From NCBI GenBank assembly GCA_036559125.1, contig DATBTT010000031.1, forward strand, positions 62,001 to 126,000: a stretch of 64,000 nucleotides of DNA. Reading direction: 5' to 3'. The position numbers were made by a program, and so were the translations under genes. This stretch comes from JALYTZ01 sp036559125. Its GTDB lineage: Bacteria; Vulcanimicrobiota; Vulcanimicrobiia; Vulcanimicrobiales; Vulcanimicrobiaceae. Position 1 is the first letter of the stretch; the number at the start of each line of letters is the position of its first letter. Positions 1-9,978 of the stretch are shown piece by piece. The notes under the pieces were generated by a model. The model searched no databases and was not told the origin of the DNA. It was given only the letters and a program-made list of their open reading frames with translations.

Positions 1-1950
<1,950 letters not shown>

Positions 1951-2090
1951 AGGTTCTCCAGTTCTTATTCTTGTTTTTCGCTCTTTAATGAACCCCACCG
2001 GGTTCGGGGAAGCCTCGCCTGGGACCTGGCTCGCGGTAACCTGAAGCCCGCTCGCTTACTCGAATGCAGCCGTACAACGCTGAGGGATCT

Positions 2091-2261
2091 ATGGACATGC
2101 CGACCGTCGACAAATTGATGACCGACACGCGAATGAAGCTCATGCGCCTCGACAACGCCGTCGATCCCGCGACGACCGAGGGCTTCATGCTGCGGATTCT
2201 GAAGAATATGGACGAGGTGCTGGCCGTCATCGTCGACGAGCTGGAACAAAAGGAGTCTTGA
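2091..2261 (+). CDS. small conserved-looking hypothetical protein upstream of ggt
   Basis: A 56-residue acidic, soluble protein that I do not recognise. The ATG at 2091 is preceded by GAGGGA at a good distance, and the stop overlaps the next gene's start (TGATG at 2259-2263), so it is probably translated together with the gamma-glutamyltransferase. It has no membrane segment and no metal-binding motif. The sequence looks like one or two amphipathic helices ending in a charged tail (ELEQKES). An in-frame ATG at 2064 would add nine residues but lacks a ribosome binding site. Assignment as a real gene rests on the ribosome binding site and coupling only. Confidence 0.55.
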   Translation: MDMPTVDKLMTDTRMKLMRLDNAVDPATTEGFMLRILKNMDEVLAVIVDELEQKES

Positions 2262-3991
2262 TGTTCGTCCGCATCGCCCAGACTTGTGCGCTGGCGGCGG
2301 TGGCGCTACTTCCTGCGACGGCGTCTGCGCCCGACTGGCATGCGCCGCCGGCGCGCGCCGCGCACGGCATGGTCGCGACCGAGCAGCACTACGCGACCCA
2401 GATCGGGGTCGACGTCCTCAAGCGCGGCGGCAACGCCGTCGATGCCGCCATTGCGGTGGCGTACGCGCTTGCAGTCGTCGATCCGTGCTGCGGCAACATC
2501 GGCGGCGGTGGCTTCATGCTCGTGCGGATGCACGACGGGCGCGAACGCTTCATCGACTTTCGCGAAAAAGCGCCGCAGCGTGCGAGACCCGCGTTGTATC
2601 AAGATGCGCGCGGGAACGTCGTCAAAGGCTTGAGCACCAAAGGCTATCTGGCGATCGGCGTTCCCGGCACCGTCATGGGCATGGAACGCGCCCGTACCGA
2701 CTTCGCAACCATGTCGCGCGCGGCATTGATGGCGCCGGCGATCGCCCTCGCCGCGCGCGGGTATCGCATCGAAGCCGGGGATGCGGCGACGTATCGCGGG
2801 CTACCCTCCGAAGGCTATCGCGATCCGGGTTCGTCCGGGCTCGAACCCAACGTACGCGCAATCTTCATGAAGGACGGCGCGACCCCGCAGGCCGGGCAAA
2901 CGCTCGTGCAAGCGCAACTCGCCCGGACGCTGCGGGCGATTGCGCGCGGCGGTACGGATGCGTTTTATCGCGGTCCGATCGCCAAGGCCGTCGTCGCGTC
3001 AAGCGAGGTTCACCACGGCATTCTTTCGCTCGACGATTTTGCGCGATACACCGTCGACGAGCAAAAGCCCGTGCATTGCACGTATCGCGGGTACGACGTT
3101 ATGTCGGCACCGCCGCCGAGTTCGGGCGGAACGACGCTGTGCGAAATACTCGACGTCGTCTCAGCATATCCGCTCGGACGATGGGGCTGGCATTCCGTCG
3201 AGGGCGCGCACGACGTGATCGAAGCCGAGCGCCGCGCATACGCCGATCGCAACACCTATCTCGGCGATCCCGCGTTCGTCAAGAATCCGATCGCGCGTTT
3301 GCTCGCGCCCGGTTACGCCGCACAGTTGCGTGCCTCCATCGCAGCCGACAAGGCGACGCCGTCGGTCGACGTGCATCCGGGCTTGGGCCGGGCCAGTCAC
3401 GAAAACAACGAGACCACGCACTTTTCAATCGTCGACAAGGACGGTAACGCGGCCGCGGTCACCTACACGATCAACGACGCGTTCGGCGCCGGCGTCATCG
3501 CCGGTTCCACCGGGTTTTTCCTCAACGACGAAATGGACGATTTCACCAGCAAACCGGGTGTCCCGAATATGTTCGGGCTCGTGCAGGGCGAGCGCAACGA
3601 CATCCGCGGCGGTAAACGTCCGCTTTCATCCATGGCGCCGACGATCGTAACGCGAAACGGCGCGTTGTTCATGGTGACCGGCAGTCCCGGCGGTGCGCGC
3701 ATCATCACCATCACACTCTCGACGTTGCAGAACGTCATCGACTACGGCATGAACGTGCAAGACGCCGTCAACGCACCGCGCATTCACATGCAATGGTTGC
3801 CCGATCGCGTCCAATACGAACCCGGCGCGCTCTCCGCGGCCGCAAGGTCCTCGCTCAAAGCCATGGGCTATTCGTTTGAAGAAATCCCCGCATGGGGTTC
3901 GGCGCAAGCCGTCCTGATCGATCCGAAGACCGGCATTCGATACGGCGGAACCGACCGTCGTCATCCCGCGGGACTCGCGGAAGGCTACTGA
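2261..3991 (+). CDS. ggt: gamma-glutamyltransferase (gamma-glutamyl hydrolase family)
   Basis: A 576-residue secreted Ntn hydrolase that cleaves gamma-glutamyl bonds, as in glutathione, and transfers the glutamyl group to water or amino acids. Residues 1-23 form a signal peptide ending near ATASA. The proenzyme self-cleaves before the catalytic threonine, seen here as T385 in the motif TTHFS followed by VDKDGN, which separates the large and small subunits. The substrate-binding segment GSPGGARI lies in the small subunit. The length matches the family. The start is the ATG at 2261, which overlaps the upstream stop and has AAGGAG 5 bases before it; a TTG one codon earlier is less likely. It is followed by a VOC protein after only one base. 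Confidence 0.95.
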   Translation: MFVRIAQTCALAAVALLPATASAPDWHAPPARAAHGMVATEQHYATQIGVDVLKRGGNAVDAAIAVAYALAVVDPCCGNIGGGGFMLVRMHDGRERFIDFREKAPQRARPALYQDARGNVVKGLSTKGYLAIGVPGTVMGMERARTDFATMSRAALMAPAIALAARGYRIEAGDAATYRGLPSEGYRDPGSSGLEPNVRAIFMKDGATPQAGQTLVQAQLARTLRAIARGGTDAFYRGPIAKAVVASSEVHHGILSLDDFARYTVDEQKPVHCTYRGYDVMSAPPPSSGGTTLCEILDVVSAYPLGRWGWHSVEGAHDVIEAERRAYADRNTYLGDPAFVKNPIARLLAPGYAAQLRASIAADKATPSVDVHPGLGRASHENNETTHFSIVDKDGNAAAVTYTINDAFGAGVIAGSTGFFLNDEMDDFTSKPGVPNMFGLVQGERNDIRGGKRPLSSMAPTIVTRNGALFMVTGSPGGARIITITLSTLQNVIDYGMNVQDAVNAPRIHMQWLPDRVQYEPGALSAAARSSLKAMGYSFEEIPAWGSAQAVLIDPKTGIRYGGTDRRHPAGLAEGY

Positions 3992-3992
3992 T

Positions 3993-4481
3993 ATGATACG
4001 GATCAAACGTTTGAACCACGCGGTGCTATTCGTCCGCGACCTCGACCGGTCGGCCGCCTTTTATCGAGACGTGCTGGGGTTTGAAGAAATTTCGCGCATG
4101 GGCGAGTCGATGGCGTTCATGCGCGCTGCCGGTTCTGAGAATCATCACGACTTGGGGCTGGCCCGCGTCGGCATGCAAGCTCCGAATCCGCCGCAAGGAT
4201 CGGTCGGGCTGTATCATTTAGCCTGGCAAACCGAAAACATCGAAGACTTGGCCGCCGTACAAAGCGCCTTGCGCGAGCGCGCCGCGCTTACGGGCGCGAG
4301 CGATCACGGCGCGACGAAGTCGATCTACGGCACCGACCCCGACGGCAATGAGTTCGAGGTCATGTGGGCGGTCCCGCGCGAGCAATGGGGGCAATGGGAG
4401 CGCTCGGCGACCACCCGGCCGCTGGATTTGCCGCGCGAAATCGCAAAATTCGGCCGCGAGAGGGCTTCCTCCGAGGGCTAG
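3993..4481 (+). CDS. VOC (glyoxalase/bleomycin resistance/extradiol dioxygenase) family protein
   Basis: A 162-residue single-module vicinal oxygen chelate protein. The sequence begins with the typical strand LNHAVLFVRDL, then SAAFYRDVLGF, with a second metal-ligand strand at GLYHLAWQ and a final glutamate in NEFEVMW. These supply the usual two His and one Glu. Such proteins act as glyoxalases, ring-cleaving dioxygenases or thiol transferases; the sequence does not decide which. The catechol-2,3-dioxygenase-like length and the closing EFEVMW motif slightly favour the extradiol type. It lies one base after ggt and 27 bases before the transketolase genes, so it is likely part of the same transcript. 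Confidence 0.85.
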   Translation: MIRIKRLNHAVLFVRDLDRSAAFYRDVLGFEEISRMGESMAFMRAAGSENHHDLGLARVGMQAPNPPQGSVGLYHLAWQTENIEDLAAVQSALRERAALTGASDHGATKSIYGTDPDGNEFEVMWAVPREQWGQWERSATTRPLDLPREIAKFGRERASSEG

Positions 4482-4508
4482 ACCCGGCGTGGCGGGTATA
4501 TCGAGCGC

Positions 4509-5369
4509 ATGCAATCTCTCTCCGCTGCGCGTGTGACCGAACTCAAGGAACACGCCAATTCCGTGCGCCAAGGGATAATCCGCGCGCTCCTCGCGGCCGG
4601 TTCGGGACACTCTGCCGGTCCGCTCGACATGGCCGACGTCTTTACCGCGATGTACTTTCACGTTCTGCGGAACGATCCGAAGAATCCGATGTGGGAAGAC
4701 CGCGACCGGCTCTTGCTTTCGTGCGGCCACATCGCGCCGGTGCGCTACAGTGCGATGGCCGAAGCGGGCTATTTCCCGAAAGAAGAGCTATTGACGTTGC
4801 GCAAGTTTGGAACGCGCCTGCAAGGACATCCCGAACGCATCCGGCTGCCTGCGCTCGAGACCACGTCGGGTCCGCTCGGCGAAGGTCTCGCGCAAGGCGT
4901 CGGCATGGCGCAGGCGGCGAAACTCGACAAGAAAGACTGGCGCGTATACGTCGTGACGTCCGACGCGGAGCACCAATGCGGGCTGCATTGGGAAGCGACC
5001 ATGACCGCTGCCAAGTTCGATCTCGACAACCTAACGTGCATCGTCGACCGAAACTTCATCCAAATCGACGGTAGCACCGAAGACGTCATGCCGCTCGAGC
5101 CGCTCGGGGATAAATATCGCAGCTTCAATTGGGAAGTCTTCGAATGCGACGGAAACGACATCGTCGCGTTTATCGAGACGGTCGACAAAGCCAAGGCCGT
5201 CAAAGGCAAACCCAGCGTGATTATCGCCAACACGATACCGGGGTGCGGCGTTGCGTTCATGGAGGGCGATTACACCTGGCACGGCAAGCCGCCGAACAAA
5301 GATCAAGCCGACGAAGCGCTGCGCGAGTTGAATGCCGAGCGCGAAAGGATTCTTGCACACCATGGCTAG
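4509..5369 (+). CDS. transketolase, N-terminal (thiamine diphosphate-binding) subunit
   Basis: A 286-residue protein equivalent to the first domain of transketolase, which transfers two-carbon ketol units in the pentose phosphate pathway. It contains GHSAGPLDMADV near residue 36, the family's conserved GPLGEGLAQGVGMA segment, and the ThDP/magnesium region ending in NFIQIDG. In split transketolases this subunit pairs with a C-terminal subunit, and that gene begins within its last codons (overlap of 8 bases, 5362-5369). Two-gene transketolases are common outside the Proteobacteria. The start ATG at 4509 gives MQSLSAARVTELKEHANSVR, as in relatives. Confidence 0.94.
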   Translation: MQSLSAARVTELKEHANSVRQGIIRALLAAGSGHSAGPLDMADVFTAMYFHVLRNDPKNPMWEDRDRLLLSCGHIAPVRYSAMAEAGYFPKEELLTLRKFGTRLQGHPERIRLPALETTSGPLGEGLAQGVGMAQAAKLDKKDWRVYVVTSDAEHQCGLHWEATMTAAKFDLDNLTCIVDRNFIQIDGSTEDVMPLEPLGDKYRSFNWEVFECDGNDIVAFIETVDKAKAVKGKPSVIIANTIPGCGVAFMEGDYTWHGKPPNKDQADEALRELNAERERILAHHG

Positions 5370-6369
5370 CAGCAACGTAATGGACGGCGTCGAGTCGATG
5401 CATCTGGTCGACTACACGGATGCCGGCGCGATCAAAGAAGTACCAACGCGCAACGGATTCGGCGAAGGTCTCATCGAGGCGGGCAAAAAGGATGCGAACG
5501 TCGTCGGCATCTGTGCCGATCTGGCCGAGTCGACGCGCATGGAAGGTTTCAAAAAAGCGTGCCCCGCGCAGTACATGGAGATCGGCGTAGCCGAACAGAT
5601 GCTCGTCGCGATGGCCGCCGGTCTCGCTGCCGCCGGCAAGATTCCATGGATCGCGTCATACGCGATGTTCAACCCCGGCCGATCTTGGGAGCAAGTGCGC
5701 ACGACGATGGCGCTTAACGAAACCAACGTGAAGATCGCGGGCGCGCACGCGGGCGTCTCCGTCGGTCCCGACGGCGCCACGCATCAGGCGATCGAGGACA
5801 TCGCGATCATGCGCGTGATTCCGCACATGATGGTGGTCGTGCCGTGCGACTCGGCGCAAACGAAGAAGGCGACCATCGCGCTTTCAGAAAAATGGGGGCC
5901 GGCATACCTGCGCTTCGCGCGCGACAAGTCTCCGGTCGTGACGACCGCCGACACGCCTTTCGAAATCGGCACGGCGCAGACGTTCCGCGAAGGAAGCGGG
6001 GTCGCGATCGTCGCGTGTGGGATTCTCGTCTACAACGCGTTGTCTGCGGCGCAAGAACTAGCCAAAGAAGACGGCATCGATTGCATGGTCGTGAACAACC
6101 ACACGATCAAGCCGATGGATGAGCCCGCCGTGATCGCCGCAGCAAAACGCTGCGGTGCGGTGGTTACGGTCGAAGAGCATCAAGTGCACGCCGGGATGGG
6201 TTCGCGCGTCGCCGAGATTCTCGCGGCGAATCATCCGGTTCCGATCGAGTTCGTCGGCGTGCACGATCAATTCGGGCAATCGGGCGATCCCCACGAATTG
6301 ATCGAGTTCTACGGCATGGGTACCGATGCGATCAAAGACGCGGTGCGCCGGGCGATCGCCCGCAAGTAG
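5362..6369 (+). CDS. transketolase, C-terminal (pyrimidine-binding) subunit
   Basis: A 335-residue partner of the preceding gene, carrying the Pyr and C-terminal domains. The catalytic/ThDP region is visible as ADLAESTRMEGF, then the conserved IGVAEQMLVAMAAGLA (glutamate that activates the cofactor) and the phosphate-binding SVGPDGATHQAIED. The C-terminal domain ends with VGVHDQFGQSG and a closing helix. The ATG at 5362 overlaps the N-terminal subunit by 8 bases; a second ATG at 5380 in the same frame is possible. The two subunits together equal one full-length enzyme, so this is a split gene rather than a broken one. Confidence 0.94.
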   Translation: MASSNVMDGVESMHLVDYTDAGAIKEVPTRNGFGEGLIEAGKKDANVVGICADLAESTRMEGFKKACPAQYMEIGVAEQMLVAMAAGLAAAGKIPWIASYAMFNPGRSWEQVRTTMALNETNVKIAGAHAGVSVGPDGATHQAIEDIAIMRVIPHMMVVVPCDSAQTKKATIALSEKWGPAYLRFARDKSPVVTTADTPFEIGTAQTFREGSGVAIVACGILVYNALSAAQELAKEDGIDCMVVNNHTIKPMDEPAVIAAAKRCGAVVTVEEHQVHAGMGSRVAEILAANHPVPIEFVGVHDQFGQSGDPHELIEFYGMGTDAIKDAVRRAIARK

Positions 6370-6377
6370 GCCGGCGC

Positions 6378-6647
6378 CTAACGACGCAGACCGAGGTCCG
6401 AAATGAGCTTGCGGTAACGCTCAAGGTCTTTCTTTTGCAGATAATTCAATAAACGGCGGCGCTGGCCGACCTGCAGGAGCAGGCCGCGGCGGCTGTGATG
6501 ATCTTTTTTGTGAATCTTCAGGTGCTCGGTCAACAGATTGATTGACGCGGTAAGGACGGCAACCTGGACGTCCGCCGAACCGGTATCGCCGGACGAGCGG
6601 CCGAATTTGGCGGCGATTTCGGACTTCTGATCTTTATTCAGGGGCAT
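6378..6647 (-). CDS. rpsO: 30S ribosomal protein S15
   Basis: An 89-residue protein, exactly the family length, beginning MPLNKDQKSEIAAKFG and ending with the LRR tail. It binds 16S rRNA early in 30S assembly. The conserved segments GDTGSADVQVA, LTEHLKIHKKDHHSRRGLL and LLNYLQKKD are all present. The ATG at 6647 has GAGGAG ten bases upstream, and a good promoter lies further up (6720-6749). It is convergent with the transketolase gene, 8 bases away, and so appears to be transcribed alone rather than as the common rpsO-pnp unit. Confidence 0.98.
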   Translation of the reverse strand: MPLNKDQKSEIAAKFGRSSGDTGSADVQVAVLTASINLLTEHLKIHKKDHHSRRGLLLQVGQRRRLLNYLQKKDLERYRKLISDLGLRR

Positions 6648-6719
6648 GGACGAAGAACTCCTCATTCAAGGATGGGCTCGCTCGGATGCAGGCCGTAAGT
6701 CCGCTCCGGCGACCGGGGC

Positions 6720-6749
6720 ATCATAGCAGACTCGGCCGCCCGACCGCAA
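6720..6749 (-). promoter_or_regulatory. sigma70-type promoter for rpsO
   Basis: On the minus strand a TTGCGG (-35, 6744-6749) is followed after 18 bases by TATGAT (-10, 6720-6725). Transcription would begin near 6713, leaving a leader of about 65 bases before the S15 start codon. S15 autoregulates by binding its own leader in several bacteria; whether this leader folds that way cannot be judged by eye. Confidence 0.6.
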
Positions 6750-6808
6750 GCGCTCCGCGAAGGCCAAAGTCTCGGAAACCTGGGCAATGCCCGAACTGTT
6801 ATGGAAGC

Positions 6809-7252
6809 ATGGATTTAACGACTTCGGCCCCGCGCAGCGCAAAAGACGAACTGCTGGGATTGGTGTCCCTCAAGCGCGCGATCGACAAAGCCAAGGCGTA
6901 CAACGAGGGTACGCTCGGCGAATACGATTACGACTGCCCGCACGATAAGCCGCTCTTCGAGTTTCTCGGAACCAACGGCCAAGAGTTCGCTCAAAAAGTC
7001 CGCGAGCTCGGCAGCGACGACAAGATTGCCGATTGGGTTCAAACGACGTATTTGAAAAACAAAACGCCGCAACAAATCGAGCAGTTCAACAACGATCGCC
7101 TGCATTGGCATCCCGTCCCCGGCGATCACAGCTACGATTATTTCGTAAAACTCCGCGACCAGATCGCCCCGGGCCGCAGCGATATCGTCACTTGGTTCGA
7201 TCTCTTAGATCTCGACGAAAAACGACCCGTACCGGAGCCGACAAAACTCTAA
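6809..7252 (+). CDS. DUF5069 domain protein, copy 1
   Basis: A 147-residue soluble protein of unknown function that matches the DUF5069 pattern: an N-terminal LVSLKRAIDKAKAYNEGTLG block, a DYDCPHDKPLFEFLG segment and a C-terminal half rich in aromatic residues. The reading frame is open upstream to 6686, but the ATG at 6809 is where family similarity begins. A second, divergent member of the same family occurs at 32273-32725, where the equivalent motif is LIDKTAAALAGTLGDYL. There is no signal peptide or membrane span. It is convergent with the thioesterase gene (15 bases apart). Confidence 0.75.
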   Translation: MDLTTSAPRSAKDELLGLVSLKRAIDKAKAYNEGTLGEYDYDCPHDKPLFEFLGTNGQEFAQKVRELGSDDKIADWVQTTYLKNKTPQQIEQFNNDRLHWHPVPGDHSYDYFVKLRDQIAPGRSDIVTWFDLLDLDEKRPVPEPTKL

Positions 7253-7267
7253 AACTGCACGTAACGG

Positions 7268-7663
7268 TTAGGCGTCGTCGGAGATTGGGGTGGGTTTGCC
7301 GTCGGGGCCGACGGCGACCATTACGAAGCGTCCCACCGTCGAGAGCCGCCGGTCGCCGGTTACCGGATTCTCCGCCCACAACTCGACTTCGACGGTGATC
7401 GACGTGCGCCCGACGCGTACCACGGTGCCGATCGTCTCGGCAAACTCGCCGACGTGCACCGGTGCGCGGAAGTCGGTGCGATCGATCGACGCCGTTACGA
7501 CCGGTTTGCGTCCTGCGCGCAGCGCGGCGATCGACGCCACGATGTCCATCATTGCGAGCGCCTTTCCGCCGAAAAGCGTTCCGTAATGGTTCGCATCGGT
7601 TGGAAAGATGATTTCGGTGCGCCGCTCGACGATGCGTTGACTCGGACTTGGCTGCTCGCTCAT
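7268..7663 (-). CDS. acyl-CoA thioesterase, hotdog fold
   Basis: A 131-residue single hotdog-domain protein of the YciA/ACOT type, which hydrolyses acyl-CoA to free acid and CoA. The family core NHYGTLFGGKALAMMD lies near residue 21, with the catalytic Asp at its end; TDFRAPVHVGE and the strand SITVEVELWAEN follow. The start ATG at 7663 has GGGAG 7 bases upstream; an in-frame ATG at 7675 is four codons earlier. It is divergent from the SDR gene, with 55 bases between the starts. Substrate chain length cannot be read from the sequence. Confidence 0.88.
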   Translation of the reverse strand: MSEQPSPSQRIVERRTEIIFPTDANHYGTLFGGKALAMMDIVASIAALRAGRKPVVTASIDRTDFRAPVHVGEFAETIGTVVRVGRTSITVEVELWAENPVTGDRRLSTVGRFVMVAVGPDGKPTPISDDA

Positions 7664-7718
7664 CGCCGCTCCCATTCCCGGCGCAACCGGGCTTGCCTTG
7701 CAAGCAGTCAACGCCGTT

Positions 7719-8489
7719 ATGGAACTGGGAATACGAAACAAGGTCGCGCTCGTCACCGGAGCGAGTTCGGGGCTCGGTAAAGCGTGCGCGCTCGCGTTGG
7801 CCCGGGAGGGTGTCCGACTGGCCGTCGCGGCACGCCGGGAAAGCGAACTCGAAGACGTTGCCGCCGCCGCGCGCGCGGCCGGTGCCGGCGACGCACGCGC
7901 GTTCGTCGTCGACCTGCGTGACGATTCGTCCATTGAGCGGCTCGTGCGCGACGTTCGCAGCGCTTACGGCGAGGTCGATATTCTGGTCGCCAACGGCGGC
8001 GGTCCCAAGGCCGGAACGTTTACGCAAACGGCGATCGCGCAGTGGGACGACGGATACCGTGACGTGTTGCGAAGCATGTTGCGTTTGATTGCGCTGGTCG
8101 TACCGGGCATGCGCGCCGCCGGCTGGGGGCGAATCGTCGCCCTGACGTCGAGCTCGGTGAAGCAGCCCATCGGCACGCTCGTGTTGTCGAATGTGTTTCG
8201 AACCGCGCTCGTCTCCGCGCTTAAAACACTGTCGAACGAAATCGCGCGCGACGGTGTCACCGTCAACGCGATTGCGACCGGGCGCATCGAAACCGATCGC
8301 CTGCGTTCGCTCTACGGCGGCGACGATGCCAAACTCGATGCGGCGGGTAAAGAAGTCCCGGCCGGGCGCGTCGCGCAACCCGACGAGTTCGCGCCGATGG
8401 TCGCCTTCCTATGCGGCAAGCCGGCGGCGTACGTTACCGGCCAAACTATCTCCGTCGACGGTGGCCTCGTAGCCGGACTCTTCGGCTAA
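7719..8489 (+). CDS. short-chain dehydrogenase/reductase family oxidoreductase lacking the classical YxxxK
   Basis: A 256-residue Rossmann protein with the NAD(P)-binding TGASSGLG near residue 13, an NGGG segment in place of NNAG near residue 88, and the C-terminal GQTISVDGGL. The serine strand (LTSSSVKQPIG) is present, but the expected catalytic Tyr-x-x-x-Lys is replaced by the segment LSNVFRTALV. That marks it as one of the divergent SDR proteins, and reductase activity should not be assumed. The ATG at 7719 fits family starts; a TTG at 7698 is in frame. It is followed after 23 bases by a Rieske protein on the same strand. Confidence 0.85.
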   Translation: MELGIRNKVALVTGASSGLGKACALALAREGVRLAVAARRESELEDVAAAARAAGAGDARAFVVDLRDDSSIERLVRDVRSAYGEVDILVANGGGPKAGTFTQTAIAQWDDGYRDVLRSMLRLIALVVPGMRAAGWGRIVALTSSSVKQPIGTLVLSNVFRTALVSALKTLSNEIARDGVTVNAIATGRIETDRLRSLYGGDDAKLDAAGKEVPAGRVAQPDEFAPMVAFLCGKPAAYVTGQTISVDGGLVAGLFG

Positions 8490-8512
8490 ATCGCGTACCA
8501 CGCAATCTCGGC

Positions 8513-8857
8513 ATGAGTGAGTCTGAGATCGAGGCCCGGCCGGCGTTCGTGCGCCTTCCACACGCGGAGCGCATCCCGCCCGGGAGTTCGCGCGCGTATC
8601 CCGTTGCAGGCCGCGAGATCGCACTTTTCAACGTGGCCGGAGAGTTTTACGCTTTGGAAAACAGCTGCCCCCACCAGGGTGCGCCCATCGTCGACGGCTG
8701 GCTCGACGGGCCGCTCGTAACCTGCCCCTGGCACGCCTGGTGCTTTGACGTGCGTACGGGAAAGATGACGCTAGGAGAGTTTGCCACCATCGAGCGCTAC
8801 GAGGTCCGCCGCGAAAACGGTGCGATCTACGTGAGCACGGAACCGCACGGTTCATGA
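8513..8857 (+). CDS. Rieske [2Fe-2S] ferredoxin, NirD-like
   Basis: A 114-residue soluble Rieske domain. Both ligand pairs are intact: CPHQG near residue 49 and CPWHAW near residue 69, giving the two Cys and two His of the cluster. It resembles the small subunit of nitrite reductase and the ferredoxins of ring-hydroxylating dioxygenases, but no partner oxygenase or reductase lies nearby. Its stop codon overlaps the start of the next gene (ATGA at 8854-8857), so the two are translationally coupled. The start ATG at 8513 has no strong ribosome binding site. Confidence 0.88.
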   Translation: MSESEIEARPAFVRLPHAERIPPGSSRAYPVAGREIALFNVAGEFYALENSCPHQGAPIVDGWLDGPLVTCPWHAWCFDVRTGKMTLGEFATIERYEVRRENGAIYVSTEPHGS

Positions 8858-9360
8858 ACACTCATCAACCCGTCTGGGACGGAGCGCAAGGTACGGCGGG
8901 TGGCCCCGTCTTCGGCGCCGGGTTGCGCGCCTTCGCGATCGAGCGCGAGATCGACGACGCCAAGATTGCCCAGGCGATCGATCTGAGCACCGGTCAATTC
9001 GAGGAAGTCGTCGCCGGACGCAGGCGCCTGGGCATCAGCGCTCTGGCGCGACTGATTCACGCACTGCGCACCAAACCCATCGAGTTCATGCAGCGAACGG
9101 GCATGCTATCGCTCGAGACCTATGCGTTCGGCCTCGACCCGCTGTATTTCTTACCCGAGGGCCAGCTGCGGTACGACGCACGCATCTACATGCGTGAGAT
9201 CAATCCGCGTCATCAAGTACCCGAGAACGACATGACGCGGCGAAATCCGACCATCAAGGCGCTCGGCGACGACCCGCTTCTGGATGCCCTCGGAAAGACC
9301 GAGCTTGAACTCGCCTATCTGCTCCGCACGGCGGTCCAAGAGACCGGAGGAACGCTGTGA
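8854..9360 (+). CDS. XRE-like helix-turn-helix protein with unknown C-terminal region
   Basis: A 168-residue protein whose residues 23-72 look like a Cro/C1-type HTH: an IEREIDDAKIAQAIDLSTGQ helix pair followed by EEVVAGRRRLGISALARL. The remaining part has no domain I recognise. It contains an aromatic-rich segment (YAFGLDPLYFLPEGQ) and a charged helix at the end. It is coupled by an ATGA overlap to the Rieske gene. A regulator that senses iron-sulfur or redox state is conceivable, but it has only one cysteine-free C-terminal half and no visible cluster ligands, so this is inference. Confidence 0.6.
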   Translation: MNTHQPVWDGAQGTAGGPVFGAGLRAFAIEREIDDAKIAQAIDLSTGQFEEVVAGRRRLGISALARLIHALRTKPIEFMQRTGMLSLETYAFGLDPLYFLPEGQLRYDARIYMREINPRHQVPENDMTRRNPTIKALGDDPLLDALGKTELELAYLLRTAVQETGGTL

Positions 9361-9396
9361 CCGGGAGCGCGGGGGCGGCTAAGAGAATCGAGCCGG

Positions 9397-9960
9397 ATGC
9401 AATTAGTGGAAGGTAAGCGCATCGCCGCCCTCATCGGCGATGGATTTGAAGAATCGGAACTCATCGAACCACGGCGCGCGCTCGAGGAAGCCGGCGCTAT
9501 CGTAACCATCGTCGGCATCGACGAGCGCTCTCGTCAAAAAATTCGCGGCAAGCGCGGGCTCGACGAAGGCACGAGTCTGAAGGCCGAAGAGTTGGTAGCG
9601 GACTGCACCGCCGAGGACTTTGACGCGTTGCTCATTCCGGGCGGCTCGTCTCCCGATCACATTCGCATGGATAAGGACGTGCAGCGGTTCGTGCGCGAAT
9701 TCGACGCGGCGAAAAAACCGATGTTCGCGATTTGTCACGGTCCGCAGGTCCTGATTTCGTCGCAAATCGTCCGCGGGCGCCAGCTCACCGGGGTGCATTC
9801 GATCGCCGACGACATTCGCAATGCGGGAGGGCTCTACCGCGATCAAGCCGTCGTGCAAGACAGCAATTGGGTCACCTCGCGCACGCCCGACGATCTCTCG
9901 CAATTCAACCGCGCGATTTTGGAGAAATTGGCGGCGATCGCTGCAACGACCCCAGTGTAG
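9397..9960 (+). CDS. DJ-1/PfpI family protein
   Basis: A 187-residue class I glutamine amidotransferase-like protein. The nucleophile elbow AICHGPQ carries the catalytic Cys near residue 111, the upstream acidic residue is in GFEESEL near residue 18, and the LLIPGGSSPDHIR loop is typical of the PfpI branch. Members act as intracellular proteases, glyoxalases or protein deglycases, and the sequence alone does not choose. It is the last gene of the plus-strand run that starts with the SDR gene and is convergent with the ABC membrane gene (18 bases apart). Confidence 0.9.
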   Translation: MQLVEGKRIAALIGDGFEESELIEPRRALEEAGAIVTIVGIDERSRQKIRGKRGLDEGTSLKAEELVADCTAEDFDALLIPGGSSPDHIRMDKDVQRFVREFDAAKKPMFAICHGPQVLISSQIVRGRQLTGVHSIADDIRNAGGLYRDQAVVQDSNWVTSRTPDDLSQFNRAILEKLAAIAATTPV

Positions 9961-9978
9961 AAGGTCGTGCGCTCGCCG

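Noticed and set aside
1990..2005. Rho-independent terminator between pnp and the ggt unit
   Set aside because: The GAACCC/GGGTTC stem is short and lacks a T-tract on either strand.
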